Below are positions 36,000-47,900 of a stretch of DNA of 64,000 bases, in pieces. The translations under genes and the position numbers were made by a program. The stretch is from Hermatobates lingyangjiaoensis (lineage: Eukaryota > Arthropoda > Insecta > Hemiptera > Hermatobatidae), in the NCBI GenBank assembly GCA_026182355.1, contig JAPFBL010001617.1, positions 4,251,001 to 4,315,000 of the forward strand, given 5' to 3'. The notes under the pieces are model-generated. The model was not told the origin of the DNA. It made no database searches and saw only the letters and a program-made list of their open reading frames with translations. Numbering within the stretch: position 1 is the first letter of the stretch; every line of letters starts with the position of its first letter.

Positions 36000-36880
36000 A
36001 CACAATAGTGGCGACGGAAGCCTCCCTGAACTGTGCAGATACCATTATGGCTAATAATGGACCCTGCAGAAGTATCTCTCACCTCTAATGGTTTTATTAA
36101 GATTCGCCACTTTTTAACCTTAACATTATTAAGGTTAATAATATTTAACCTTAAAACTGATTAATCAGTTTCATAATGATTCCAACAAAAAATGTCTAAA
36201 ATCACATTTTTGCCAAAAAAATGCTTTCCATTGATGGAAATTACCGGAAGGAATTGAAGAATTATGTCTTTTCACCATTTTTTATAAATATTGTTTCCCA
36301 AATTCTTTATCCTCTTCAAGGTGATTTCTTTACCATTAGATGTAATGCGATCAAAGGTTTCCACAACTCCTGGACATAGTTTGCATTATTCGTATAATGT
36401 TAATTGCATCTTGCATAAGTAGTAGTTAAGAAAACATACACAATAGGGCACATAAATATTTAGAGGCTATTTTTGTGTAAAATATGAATTTGATTATATT
36501 TTTGTTGTATTTTAATGTGACTATAATTATTATTAACTAATAATAATACTAAGAATAATAATAATAATTAACTAATACTGATTATTATTTGCGCTTAATA
36601 ATTCTTAAGTTTCTGGATTACTTAATCATCTATACATTCCTGCTGAGTATGGTTAGAAACTTTCAATGGTTAGAAAATTTGCTATCAAAACCTCCTTCTG
36701 TATCCAACTAAACATTATTGGACCTGATTCTGTTCTTCTGTCCTTGTGATGGGTATTTTGTACATTATAAAGATCCATATTTACCAAAAACTTCTTATAT
36801 TACTATAGATAGGACTTTGTCATTTTTAATGTCATATTCCTCATCTACTTAATCCTTCAAATTTCTTGCATTAAATTTTA
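36000..36880. other. Intergenic, nothing firm recognised
   Basis: AT-rich sequence with a few decayed family A-like words near 36190. No gene is supported. Confidence 0.35.
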
Positions 36881-37745
36881 AAATTAGAACTCTATTTGAC
36901 TCGATTTTCAGAAATAATTTCTAAGTCAGTGTAAACAAACTCGACAAGTACAAGCAGGTAAATATTAACCCAAGTTGAGTTATTTGTTTTTATAGCTTCA
37001 TTGTCTTTTGTGATACCGAAATTTATTGATTCTTGTTTTATATATTGCTAATACTGCGTTGCATTCTTTTTGACAAAATTTCATTTCTCCACAAAACAGT
37101 TAATGTAAGCTAAAAAATTAACTGTTTGCTTAAAATCATATGACATGATTTTAGAAAATGGATTTTGTCCATTATCTATACAAAAAACCCTTTTTTTCAT
37201 GTAATTATTTAAAAAGTATTCAACTCATCCACTCAAAACGTGCTATTTATTTTTGGGCACAACTTCATTACAACCCATCAGTCGATGTGATGTCTATCGT
37301 GTCCCACAAGGTCTCGGAATCAGTTATAAGTCAAAAATTTTAATTTTTAACATCAAATAGATTTTCTGTTGTTTCAAAAAACTGATTGTTTTTTTCAGTT
37401 ACAGTTTCTGACAGTTCTAAAGTTTCAGAACTCTACAGGTATTCGTCTAGGAGGAAAAAAATTGTCTAAAATCACATTTGCCCCAAAAACAATAGGAGGG
37501 CACAACTACACTACAGGGCCCAATTTTTTGTAAAATATAAACTTGATTCATCAAACGATCTAGCATGTAGCTTGATCACAAAACATGCCCCCTCCCCCTC
37601 CCAAAAAAATTGACACCACCTCCAATTTAAGCGTCATCCAAAAAATCTCAAAAAGGACTTTGGGGACCTCAAAACATGTAAATCCGTCAAAATATCGAGG
37701 TCAAATTTTTCATGATTACTATAATTTACTTTTAATAAAGTAATA
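36880..37745 (-). repeat. Repeat family A, copy 6, partial
   Basis: The right end carries the inverted start of the unit: GACCTCAAAACATG, then CATGATTACTATAATTTAC and TAATAAAGTAA. The inner part is truncated. Confidence 0.68.
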
Positions 37746-38354
37746 CCTAACAGTATTTATTTTAATACGATATCAGTTGGTTGAAGAACTTGAACCTCTG
37801 AAAAGTTGTCTTCCCTCCAGAATTAGGTATTATTTAAACCCTTATTCCTAAAAATCATTGTCATAAAAAGAAACAGACGCATTCCCTAATGATTTGAGGA
37901 TTTATTTAACAATGCCAATATCTGCTGCGTCAGGAGAATGAACTTCCTCAAAGGTGAAACTAATTAAAACATATTATGGTATACGGTCTCACAAGAGAAC
38001 TGAATTAAAAATTTGGTAACGCTCGCTATTGAAAACGAAATAGCTAAAACCTTTGACTGATAATTGCATTTACTTCAAATTAAAAGTAAAACAATAATAC
38101 GTTACTATTACACAATAATTATTGTATATTACATTATACAATAATTATTACTATTCGAAAATAAATGGGGCATTCGAAAAATAAATAAATGGGGCATTTT
38201 TGTTCGTTTGCATGAATTTTTATATGAAAGGTAAATAATAATTTTGCTATATAAAGTAGAGGCCTCACCATCAGTTTTCCAAATGGGTAACACAATTTTT
38301 AGCAATGGCCCTTGTCAAATACTGCACAAACATTTCACCCTCGTATGGACTGAA
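37746..38354. other. Intergenic, nothing recognised
   Basis: AT-rich sequence with short direct repeats (AATAATTATT, ATGGGGCATT). No gene or complete element is recognised. Confidence 0.35.
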
Positions 38355-39105
38355 TCTATATAAATAAAAGAAAAGTTCTGTCTGTACATTGCTTAGAACT
38401 GACTCATTTCAAATTATCTTTACGTTTCATACATTAGAGAAACCGAATCCACCCTTAGAAAAATTTCTGTCTGTCAGTTTGTCCGCAAAATTTGGTCACA
38501 AGTAACCTCAACCACCATAGGACACGGCAAGCTGAAACTTTGACAGTAGATTTGTGTTTGTATAAGTTAAAATCTAAGCTTTTAATGGACTGAAAATTCA
38601 ACGTAGACGTGAAGTTATGAACTTCTAAGCTGTTCTAGCTGCAGAGACATGTTTATTTTTAAAATATACAGGTATAACAAGTAGGTATTGCTAGTTGATT
38701 TCAATATCAGTCGGTTTGTCCGAAAAATTTTGTCACAAGTAACCTCAGCCACCCTAGGAGAAAGTAACCTGAAACCATTGACAGTATATTCGGGTATGTC
38801 TAGCTTAAAATCTAAGCTTTGAAACGATTGAAAATTCAAAGTAGAAGCGATGTTATGAAGTTTTCAAGAACAAAATTTTGTTACAAGTAAACTCAGCCAC
38901 CATGAGACATAGCAAGTTGAAACTTAGACATTAGATTTGAGTATCTCTAACTTAAAATCTAAGCTATGAATGAATTAGAAATAACACGTTGAAGCGAAGT
39001 TATGGATCTTTAAAGAGCAATATTTTGTCACAAGTAAACTCAGCCACCATGAGACATAGCAGGTTGAAACTTATAAGTTGAAAATTTAAAGTTATATATA
39101 TATAT
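38355..39105 (+). mobile_element. Helitron H4, 5' part only
   Basis: The start TCTATATAAATAAAAGAAAA is intact and the body contains four tandem-like copies of the CAAGTAAACTCAGCCACCAT block seen in H1 and H2. The 3' half, with the helicase relic and CTAG end, is replaced by a Penelope-like fragment. Confidence 0.7.
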
Positions 39106-39107
39106 AT

Positions 39108-39800
39108 TTTCATACCCTCTCTCCTTTGCTAGTTCCTGCACTTCCAGCAATTGTGTTTATCGTCTGGACTGCACACAATGTGACTCATTCTATGTGGGCC
39201 TGACTTCCACGTCACTTAGCCTCCGTATGAATGGTCACAGGTCATCCGTTGGTCAACGCAAGCAGCTGCCTGTTGCCACCCACGCCAATCTCCATAACCT
39301 TCCCTTCAACGATTGCTTCAGGGTTAAAGTATTAAGAAAACTCTCAAATGATGACACCCAGACCACTCTAAGGGCTTCTGAGGAAGCCTTCATTTGGTTA
39401 TTGGGTGCAAGAAATTCCCCTGGTCTAAATTTAATCAGATGATTTTTTTTATTTTTTATTTTATTTTTAATTAATTTTTTATTTATTTTTTTCCCCCTCG
39501 TTTAATTTTAGTTAGTTTTATGTTTTTTTCCTTTCCTTTCTCTTTTTTACTTTTCTCCTCCCTTTTACTTAAATATCACTTTTAATATTTTATTAACTCA
39601 CAGCCTACACTGGTTCACGTTGGTAAGGTGGCTGCACTGCGTGTCATTGTATCGCGCCAGTTTGCATCGGCCAGTGGACGCATTTACGTCTCCGTTCCTT
39701 CATTCTTTCTCCTTTTATTTTCTTTCTTTCTACTCTCCTGAAGACGGCAAGACGCCGAAATTATCGAGATTCGTGAGTGTTCGTCCTTTTTCTTGTGTTC
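39108..39800 (+). mobile_element. 5'-truncated Penelope-like element with GIY-YIG endonuclease end
   Basis: The frame near 39140-39441 reads SNCVYRLDCTQCDSFYVGLT and continues with LRMNGHRS and PVATHANLHN, matching the GIY-YIG endonuclease domain (VYxLxC...FYVGLT) at the C-terminus of Penelope-like proteins. The reverse transcriptase is absent. A CTGAAGA...GAAA motif follows at 39738-39760, the usual 3' position for a terminal signature. Confidence 0.82.
39738..39760 (+). ncRNA. Hammerhead-like core in a Penelope-like 3' region
   Basis: CTGAAGA, a GGC/GCC-containing hairpin and GAAA follow each other. CUGANGA...GAAA is the invariant core of hammerhead ribozymes, and eukaryotic Penelope-like elements are known to carry such motifs. 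The stem II pairing here is imperfect and stems I and III were not folded. Confidence 0.35.
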
Positions 39801-39812
39801 TCTAGCTGTAAC

Positions 39813-39817
<5 letters not shown>

Positions 39818-39846
<29 letters not shown>
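39818..39846. repeat. (TA)n microsatellite
   Basis: Uninterrupted TA dinucleotides directly before the hairpin at 39847. Confidence 0.9.
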
Positions 39847-39849
<3 letters not shown>

Positions 39850-39983
39850 GTTTTGAGATTTTTTTGAGGGTTTTGGTCTGGATATTAAAAAACGCAACGA
39901 GGACATAAATATATGTCGAAACGTTGGCGAAGAAGCGTTTTTTAATATCCAGACCAAAACCCTCAAAAAAATCTCAAAACCTG
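39847..39983. repeat. 137-bp hairpin with 49-bp near-perfect arms, Penelope-like signature
   Basis: The arms CAGGTTTTGAGATTTTTTTG... and its complement flank a loop containing GACATAAATATATGTCGAAAC, which is a stem followed by GAAACGTTGGC. Confidence 0.85.
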
Positions 39984-40834
39984 TGAATGAAGAGTGGTCA
40001 AGAAACAAATAGCATGATATATATATTTCAGAGAAATGCTTACAGTTTCGTGACTCAGCTCAGTACGATAATTGGAAGGATCTCGCCGAAATGCAGATGA
40101 TGGCCATCTGACAAGAGAGTGTCTACTCAGAGAAAGGAATTACTGAAAACAAATAGGAAAATAGAGAACCCTGCAAAGTCATTCTAAAATTCATAGGGAG
40201 AGGCTATTCCTTCATTGTTTCTGAAACGCACTAGGCTTGCCGCTACAGTGAGGTGATAAAAAACCGTGGGAAATGTGGGCTAGTCTTAACAGAAATAGTG
40301 TAGACTGAGCCATTTCACTGAGATATTGTAAGATGTGCTGGTAGCTTTCCTAAAAGTGAACATGGTAGTATTCAATGAAATACCTAGAAATGCTCAATTC
40401 CACTACCTTGTGGACACTACAATATTTCAATTAAAGAAGAACACATTACGATAATCACTTATGCACTACTAGCTACACTCACCAGTTCCTTATACTTTGT
40501 CGTGAACGAGCAGTTTAATATACTAACTTTTGTAAGTATCTACTCACCAGAATAAGTCTGGCTAATAATGATTGAGTAAATGTTTTGAAAAACAAACTAT
40601 TTTAAGAACAGTTAAACTTCTATACCGCAATATAATACCAGCACGTAGTAACAATTTAGACAGAACTAGTGTGGAATTATTCTACCAAACCTTTTTACTT
40701 TATCCATTGAATAGTGACAACATTAAGAACAATTATATAATCTATTTATAATTTAAAAAATGAAGATGCCAGTAAAAAAAAAATTTTTAAAACAATATTT
40801 ATTATAACTCAGTACCACAGTACATAAATCTTTC
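39984..40834. other. Intergenic between ZMYND11 and YTHDF
   Basis: Mostly unremarkable. A 26-codon coding-like stretch after a TTTCAG at about 40034-40111 is noted under findings but is not supported as a gene. Confidence 0.35.
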
Positions 40835-40838
40835 ATAT

Positions 40839-40886
<48 letters not shown>
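40835..40886. repeat. (TA)n microsatellite
   Basis: TA dinucleotide run of about 50 bp, near the presumed 3' end of YTHDF transcripts. Confidence 0.9.
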
Positions 40887-40888
<2 letters not shown>

Positions 40889-41895
40889 CATTTTAAACAA
40901 ATCAGTAAATGCAGTACACCTCAAAATAGGTTACTTTGATTCACTTCTATGAGAACATGAACTAAACAGAAAGATAATAATTTTACTTAAAACAACAATG
41001 GATTATTATTTTAACAATTAGCGATAATTAAGTATTACACATTCTCTATACTTCTTCAATTAATCCCCACAGATTTTTGAAATACAATTCCCTAAAACAT
41101 TCTAGTGTACATTACTGAAATTTAGAATAAATTTAAAATCTATTCCTATAAAAGTCAAACCAACGACTCATTATGCTTTCACAAACCATAAGATAATGTA
41201 TCACACCAAGTCACAGCACCAAAGTAAGTGTACGCTGTTATTAATAAAACCACATATCAAAATTAGTACAATACTATAGTATTACTTATAATTTTCATTC
41301 TATTGTTTATTACCTAGTGAATATTTGTTGGCTCAGGGAAAAAAGTGTCAAGTAATATGGTTCCCATAGTCTTTTTCTTCTCTATTTGTATTGAAGTATA
41401 ATAAAGAACTGACTGCATTACTCAAATTATGATAAAAGGCACGGAAGGGGAAGGGTGTTATAAATTTGATCCGAAGTACTTATTAATAAATAATACCAAT
41501 AGAGAAAACACAATAGACAATACATGGTTTAAAATTAACAAAATATTATGTATTTGGAATCATATAAAAACTAATGAAGAGTCTATACAGGTTGATACTA
41601 CGAACAAATGCAAACAGTTTCTTTTTAAAAATAAGACAACTGTTTAATTTACTAATCAAAACAGTTTATGAAAATGTTCAAGATAAAAAAATATTACTCA
41701 ATACTTTTGTTAAATACAATTTACAAAAATTTAATCTTTAAATGACTTTGAGAACACGAAGTCAATTTCACTGTTATATCCCTGTGTATAACCTCCGATA
41801 GATAAAGACAGTGAGGAAAAGATATAACTTGCGAACTGTTTTCATGGCGGTATACTACGAAGGCAAATACACAGGTAAGAACGAATTTCAGTTCT
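40887..41895 (-). other. Probable YTHDF 3' UTR
   Basis: AT-rich sequence after the stop with no conserved frame. AATAAA hexamers occur on the minus strand (for example near 40797-40803, within AATATTTATTATA on the plus strand), but the true end cannot be set. Confidence 0.4.
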
Positions 41896-41961
41896 TCAGT
41901 GATGCCTTGAAACTCCACCTCGACTGCCACCGACTCCTCTAGTACGACCACCTTCCCTCTC
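41896..41961 (-). CDS. YTHDF: YTHDF exon 9: RGG-type C-terminal tail
   Basis: The exon encodes [20 protein letters not shown], then H and a TGA at 41898-41896. Arg/Gly tails after the YTH domain occur in insect YTHDF proteins. A second acceptor six bases upstream (TTTGAG) would add Leu-Gln in the same frame. Confidence 0.78.
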   Translation of the reverse strand, partial: EREGGRTRGVGGSRGGVSRHH

Positions 41962-44900
41962 CTGGAGCTCAAATTCACAAAAACGTAAAAGATATAATAA
42001 AAAAAAAACAATTAATTTGTAAGAGTTAAGGTAATAGAAGAATGTATTGAGATACACTTTTTGAGTTTAATTCCTCTTCTGATAATGCTACTCAGAAACT
42101 CAATTTTCATTTTTATAATGAAGGCCTCTTTTTGAAAGTAAAAGGACATTACTTTTAAAAAAAACATATGCATATTATGAAATGTAATTATAATAATGAT
42201 CCAAAATAATAACAAAATTTCTTAAAACCATGCAGGACTTTTAAGTCCTTAAAAAATTGAAAAAACCCTTAACAAACATTTTTAAAATACGAACAAATAC
42301 TAATGCATATATGAATTGTCATATACTCAAAAACATTTAGGATTATTATACAATACCTACTTCTTCTTCCATATTTGTAGCTATAATATTATTTGCACAA
42401 TGTTATTACCACAGAGGCTAGTGTTGTAATAAATACAATATTAGTACCAAAAAAAAAAAGCAATAAACATATTATTACTGTTTGAATCGAAATTTGTTCT
42501 CAATTTACACGAGAACTAATGATTTATAATTATAAAGGTTGCACTGATTCAATATATATTGAAACTTTTTCCAAATGACTATTTTTACAATGGAACGATT
42601 CAACTTAGAGAAATGAGCTACCAAGTTATCTACATAAATTTGTTAAAAATTTAGTAAAACTAAGACACATCAGCTCCAGCAATATAATCCATGAAAATAA
42701 TTATTAAAAAAGTATTTCAAAATAATTATTTCTTTTAAAATAAATAAAAAAATAATAATAAATTAGTCTTTTCTTGTTTTAATGAGAAAAGATTTTTAAC
42801 AAGTATTAGAAATTTAAACTATTTCAAAGTATAATCTCTTGAATTTTACTTCTAAAAAAAAGAACTCCACTACTTTTTATTATTTTTTGCATTTACAACT
42901 CTCACTCACTAATCATCACATCCCAAATTTACTTTTGGGATCACATATCTTTTTGAAAAAAAATCATATAAAATTCTTATCTAAAGATGCAATAATGTCA
43001 AAACAAAAACAGAAATATATTTTTCTTCAAGTAGAAAGCATATCAACAATGTTCTAATCCAAAAACAATTTCCTTGAACGATATTATTGGTACATTACAC
43101 TAGCTCCTCACACCCTGTAACAAAAACAAGTTAAACAATGAACCTCGGTTCTACTCAATGAATGTATTTAATATAATTGTAGGGTAAAAAGTTAATGAAA
43201 TGGTCTCCACATATAAAAATTTAATGGTATAAACAACGCGTTTCGAACACATAGTGTTCTTCCTCAGGCATTAACTAAAAAATACAATGACACCAGAGAG
43301 TTATCTATAGTATACAGTTGATTGCACGACGTTAGAATTTAATATAATAAATACTTCCATAGACAAAAGAAAGTGTAAAGATTAATTACACCGTCTTAAG
43401 TACAGTCATCAGTGTAGAACCAAGGTGTCACAATTTTAGGTTCCATAGGAACCATCCATATTTTACTGAATCTAACTTACTTCCTTCAAGTTAAGATATA
43501 TAAAACCTTAAATAAATAAAAGCCTTTTTTTGGCTACTTTAAAAGTAAATTATAAAAAAATTAAATACACTTGACCCTCCAGTTTCCGTACTTCAAGAAA
43601 CTGTACTTTCAAGTTTGCGTACCTTTTTAACTCCAAAAAGCATAAATTATCATTCGAGTATTGGTAATTTACAATGAGCACAGAGTGAGACCGAGTAGCC
43701 TAGACTACTCAATATTCGTTATCTTAAGCAAACTATACCTCTATTATACATAAACATTATTATTATTACATTTTAATGTATAATAAACATAAATTAACTG
43801 TATCCTGTTTTGGTATTATTTAGTGCTCCCAGCTTATTCAGCAATATCACTGAAAATAACAACAAAACAGACTGATGCCTTTTTTATGTGAAAGCTCGTT
43901 TGCCGCATCTCGGGAGCTACAAGGTCTAGCCTAGGATAGAGGCAAACAAAACCTCCGAGATACGCCCGAGGTGGACCACGCGGAGGCGAGCTTCCACGAC
44001 CCTACATCACAAAAAATTAAAATCTTATAACCATTATAAAAGCAAAGCAAAAAGGTTCCACTAAACAAAAAATATTCTTTTTAATAAAATTTAAAAAGAA
44101 GCATATTTCTTGATAACTTCTAATACCACAAAAATGTGTTTTTTTTTTAAATTTCCATACCTAGGCATAACGGTGTCATACATATTTAGGAAGCAACGTG
44201 ACATAGAAGCCATGCACTCTCTCTGGTTACTTGTTGCTGTTGTAATGTTAGCTCAGGTGATTGGTAGCCTACAGTTAAGCCTTTTTTTTTTGTATGTTAT
44301 ATTGTTTACTATTTATAAATGATACTGTTTATTATTACATAATACCCACTAGCAATGTATAGTGTGTTAAAGTATGGAATTGAGGTAACATAATTCTACT
44401 AAACTATGTTGAAGTTAAGCTATATATATATCCTATGATACGTCTTGTCCTGCTGTGAAAAGTTAGGCTAAGCTTTTTATTGTTCACTATAAAGTTAGTA
44501 TAGTGAACAAAATTACTTGTTCACTATATTGACAAGTTTTTAAATAAACTAATTATCAATTTAGTTTATAATGTATTAATAATAATGTTTATTTAAATTA
44601 AATGTGTAGTGTGCTAAAGTAAATGAATTGAGATAACCTAGCCCTACTAGGAAGTTTTAGTGAGGTTATGTATATGGTACATCTAGGCATGCTGTCAGCC
44701 TACTATTAGGTTACCACTTACCAGTATTACCAATTTCCAGATTTTTCTGTTTCCCAACCTTGGTACTGTTTCGGTCTCTTATTGGTACAGAAATTTGAGG
44801 GTCGAGTGTAAACATAAAAATTTAGTAACAGGAAATTAGAAAAGAAAATCAATAGTTCACCTTATGAGGTACGTTGCTATGCTGATCGGAGGAATGTTCG

Positions 44901-47900
44901 GACACTGCTTGTTTTTTTGTATCCTCCTCTTCTTGGAGTCTTTCGTAGTGTACAAAATCATCAAATATAGAGGTCGTCTGTTTATACGAGTGAATTATCT
45001 GAAGAACTTCTTTACCACGCTCTAATGGCACTTCTTGTGTATCTCTTGAGTTTGTCACCGGTTTGTTTTCATTATTTTCCAATTTTATATGTCGCAGTTG
45101 AACATTAGGAACATCTTTCACATATATCCATCTCACTTTAAACTGTCCCTTCCACATATCTTGGGCCCAAACCGAACTAGATGAATTATAATCAACAGGT
45201 GACATCATGCGTGCTACACCACAAAAATGTCCCGATCCATTCACTGAGAAAAATAGATAAACCGCTCCATTAGGAACGGTTTCTCTTTCACGGAATGCAC
45301 TATCTAATCTTTTGTTTCCATACTCAGTGGAACACCATATTTCGTACTTAATTGAGCGGTGAACATCATCTTCTGAATACGACTTAATAACGAAAAACCT
45401 AGCAGATTCACACGATAAATTAAATTCTGTAGGGTTATAATTATTTTTAAGTTTGAGTTCTTTAAGAACAGGATGAGACTGTTGTTGTTGTAAAACGTCT
45501 TGATGAATTACGGGTTTAGAAGGTACTTGTTGGATGACAGTCGCCACCTAAAATGAACAAATAATGTTTCAAAGTTTTAACTCAATTAAATGAGAATCCA
45601 TAGACTACTCTAAATTAAATTAAAAGCAACATATGCAAAATAATAAGCATCAGTCCTTGTATAAAATACATGAAACAAAAATTCTAAACCAGTTTAAGGA
45701 ATACCGTAACTTAGGTTATGAAAATAGAATATTGCTTTTATTCATGGCTGTCAATTAGGTAAAAAGGATTTAATTTAATTTCTCTTCCTTACGATTTTTT
45801 TTTGTTCATTTAAATAGATTTCAATGAAGTCAAACAAGTTTCAGATTTCAATGCAATAAAATCTAGAATGGCCTACACTCAACTTTACTACAAGTAAATA
45901 TAATATCAAACTTATTACTCTTTCGTTCCTGGAGGTAGTACAGATAGTGACTGAACCAGTTATCAAATCAATATACACGCTTATTTCTGTATATCACACA
46001 ACTGATGATATAATATCATTGGAAATACCACAGCAGTAATAACACTTTTGTAAAACCAAAGTGAAGATTACGTGTTACGAAATAATCTCCTACAGGAGAA
46101 AATAACTTTTGTTCCTATAGCCATAGGAATATCATATGGATCTCATAAATGACCATCTGTAACAATATAACCCTAGAGGATCTCTTACATTTAATAACGT
46201 TTATCTGACCTTCTGCATTGAAAATTTAAGCCAAAGCTTTCCTTTTAAAACTTCAAAATATCCCTATTTCGTTTGAAAAATGATAGAAACGAATCACAGA
46301 AGAATCGGCTTCAAATTAGTATCCGTTTTGTAATATAAAACTAAGGATTCATATTCCTCTTAATTCAATATTACCCAAAGATAATCAGATTCATAAACAC
46401 AAGCAAATCTACATCTAGTATTAAGTTTAGTTCAAGATTGCAACAAACAGATTGATTAGAGATATTTTTTACATGAAAGAATTTTATTTTTCTTACACCT
46501 CATATTAAGGTATTACATCAGTTCAAATTTTTCATTAAAGCTCTAAACATCAATTTCGTTTTTGTCAATTTACTTAAAAAATGTCTAAGTCCATATAAGC
46601 AATGTAAATAAATGTAAACAAATCCGACAAGTATAGCTGATGATCCATTATTCCAGGATGAAAACTCAGTTTTTATAACATTATTACTCTTTGCTGTAAT
46701 TGAAGTTTCACGAATTTTTTTTTATATAGCTAATTTTTTGTTTAATTTCCAGGCAAAATTTCATATTCCTTTAATAAGCAGTTCGGCATTAAAAAAATAT
46801 TTTCTGAAAACATAAAATTGACCTTAACGCCTTTTGGTTCATGTAATTTTGAAAAAAGTTATCTCAACTCATCCCTCACATATGTTATATTTTTTAGGAA
46901 TAATTTCATTTTTTGGATCTGACAAACGATGTGGCTTCTATCGTCCATAGAAGCTTTTACATTTAATGGTAAGTCAAAATTTTTATATTTTATTGGAAAA
47001 AATATTTCCTGTTGTTTTTAAAATTTGACAACTTTTTCAGTTATTACTTTTGTAGCCACAAAGATAATGCAAAAATTTCAAGATTCTAGAAATAGTAGTG
47101 AAGGAGAATAAAATATTGTCTAAAAACGCATTTTGTCCAAAAGTGACTTTTCCATCATGCATAATTTCTTCCCAACTATACATCACATCTAAACTTTGGG
47201 GACCATTTTTGTGTAAAATATTAATTTGATCCATCAAAGATTGTGGACAAACTTTTGGATACACACCCACCCACACACAGACATCATCGGAAAAACTTCG
47301 TAAAACGACTTTGGGGACCTCAAAACATGCAATTCCATCAAAATTTCGAGTTCAATTTCTTTCACGATTACTATACTTCAGTAATAAGAAATAGCAGTAT
47401 AATCATTAGAGAAAACCTGTGTTGGAGAATGAAGAGAATGATGCTGGTGCTGGGTGGAAGGAGGAAGAGGTGGATGCATAGGTTGTCGGCAGGGAGGCTG
47501 CATTGCCGGGGAGGAGACGATAGGTACGGGACGGTATCCGGCAGTAGGAGCCGCCCCCGGTGGTGGGCCAGAAGTAGGAACGTTATTCCCACTTCGCACT
47601 GACGAACTGCTGTTGTTTCCCCATCCCGCACCTCGACCTACACCAGTTCCTCCTGATGCAACTACCCCTCCACTACCACCACTTTTTATGGCACCATTTT
47701 TATTATCCCAAGTTCCTATATCTAGATTGTGTTTTCCAGGTACCACTGGTGGTGGAGGCATTCCTAAATCAAATGTAATTTTTTTTATAGAACAATTAAA
47801 TTGAAAGAATAAAAAGTAATAAATAATACAATTACTAATAAATTTGTTTGAACAAGTAAGAAAAGGTAGTTCTACAGTATTAAACAAACAAAGATCTAAA

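Noticed and set aside
41721..42215. Minus-strand frames of 96 and 67 codons near the YTHDF 3' end
   Set aside because: The first overlaps the tail exon in the wrong frame and the second is hydrophobic AT-rich intron sequence without motif.
44849..44860. Stop codon right after the YTH domain taken as the only protein end
   Set aside because: A CATAAG|GTGAAC donor in phase and an in-frame Arg/Gly exon at 41961 fit better. The short form is kept only as a possible isoform.
47243..47804. Long plus-strand frames of 116-119 codons
   Set aside because: They are shadows of the GC-rich YTHDF exon 7 on the opposite strand.
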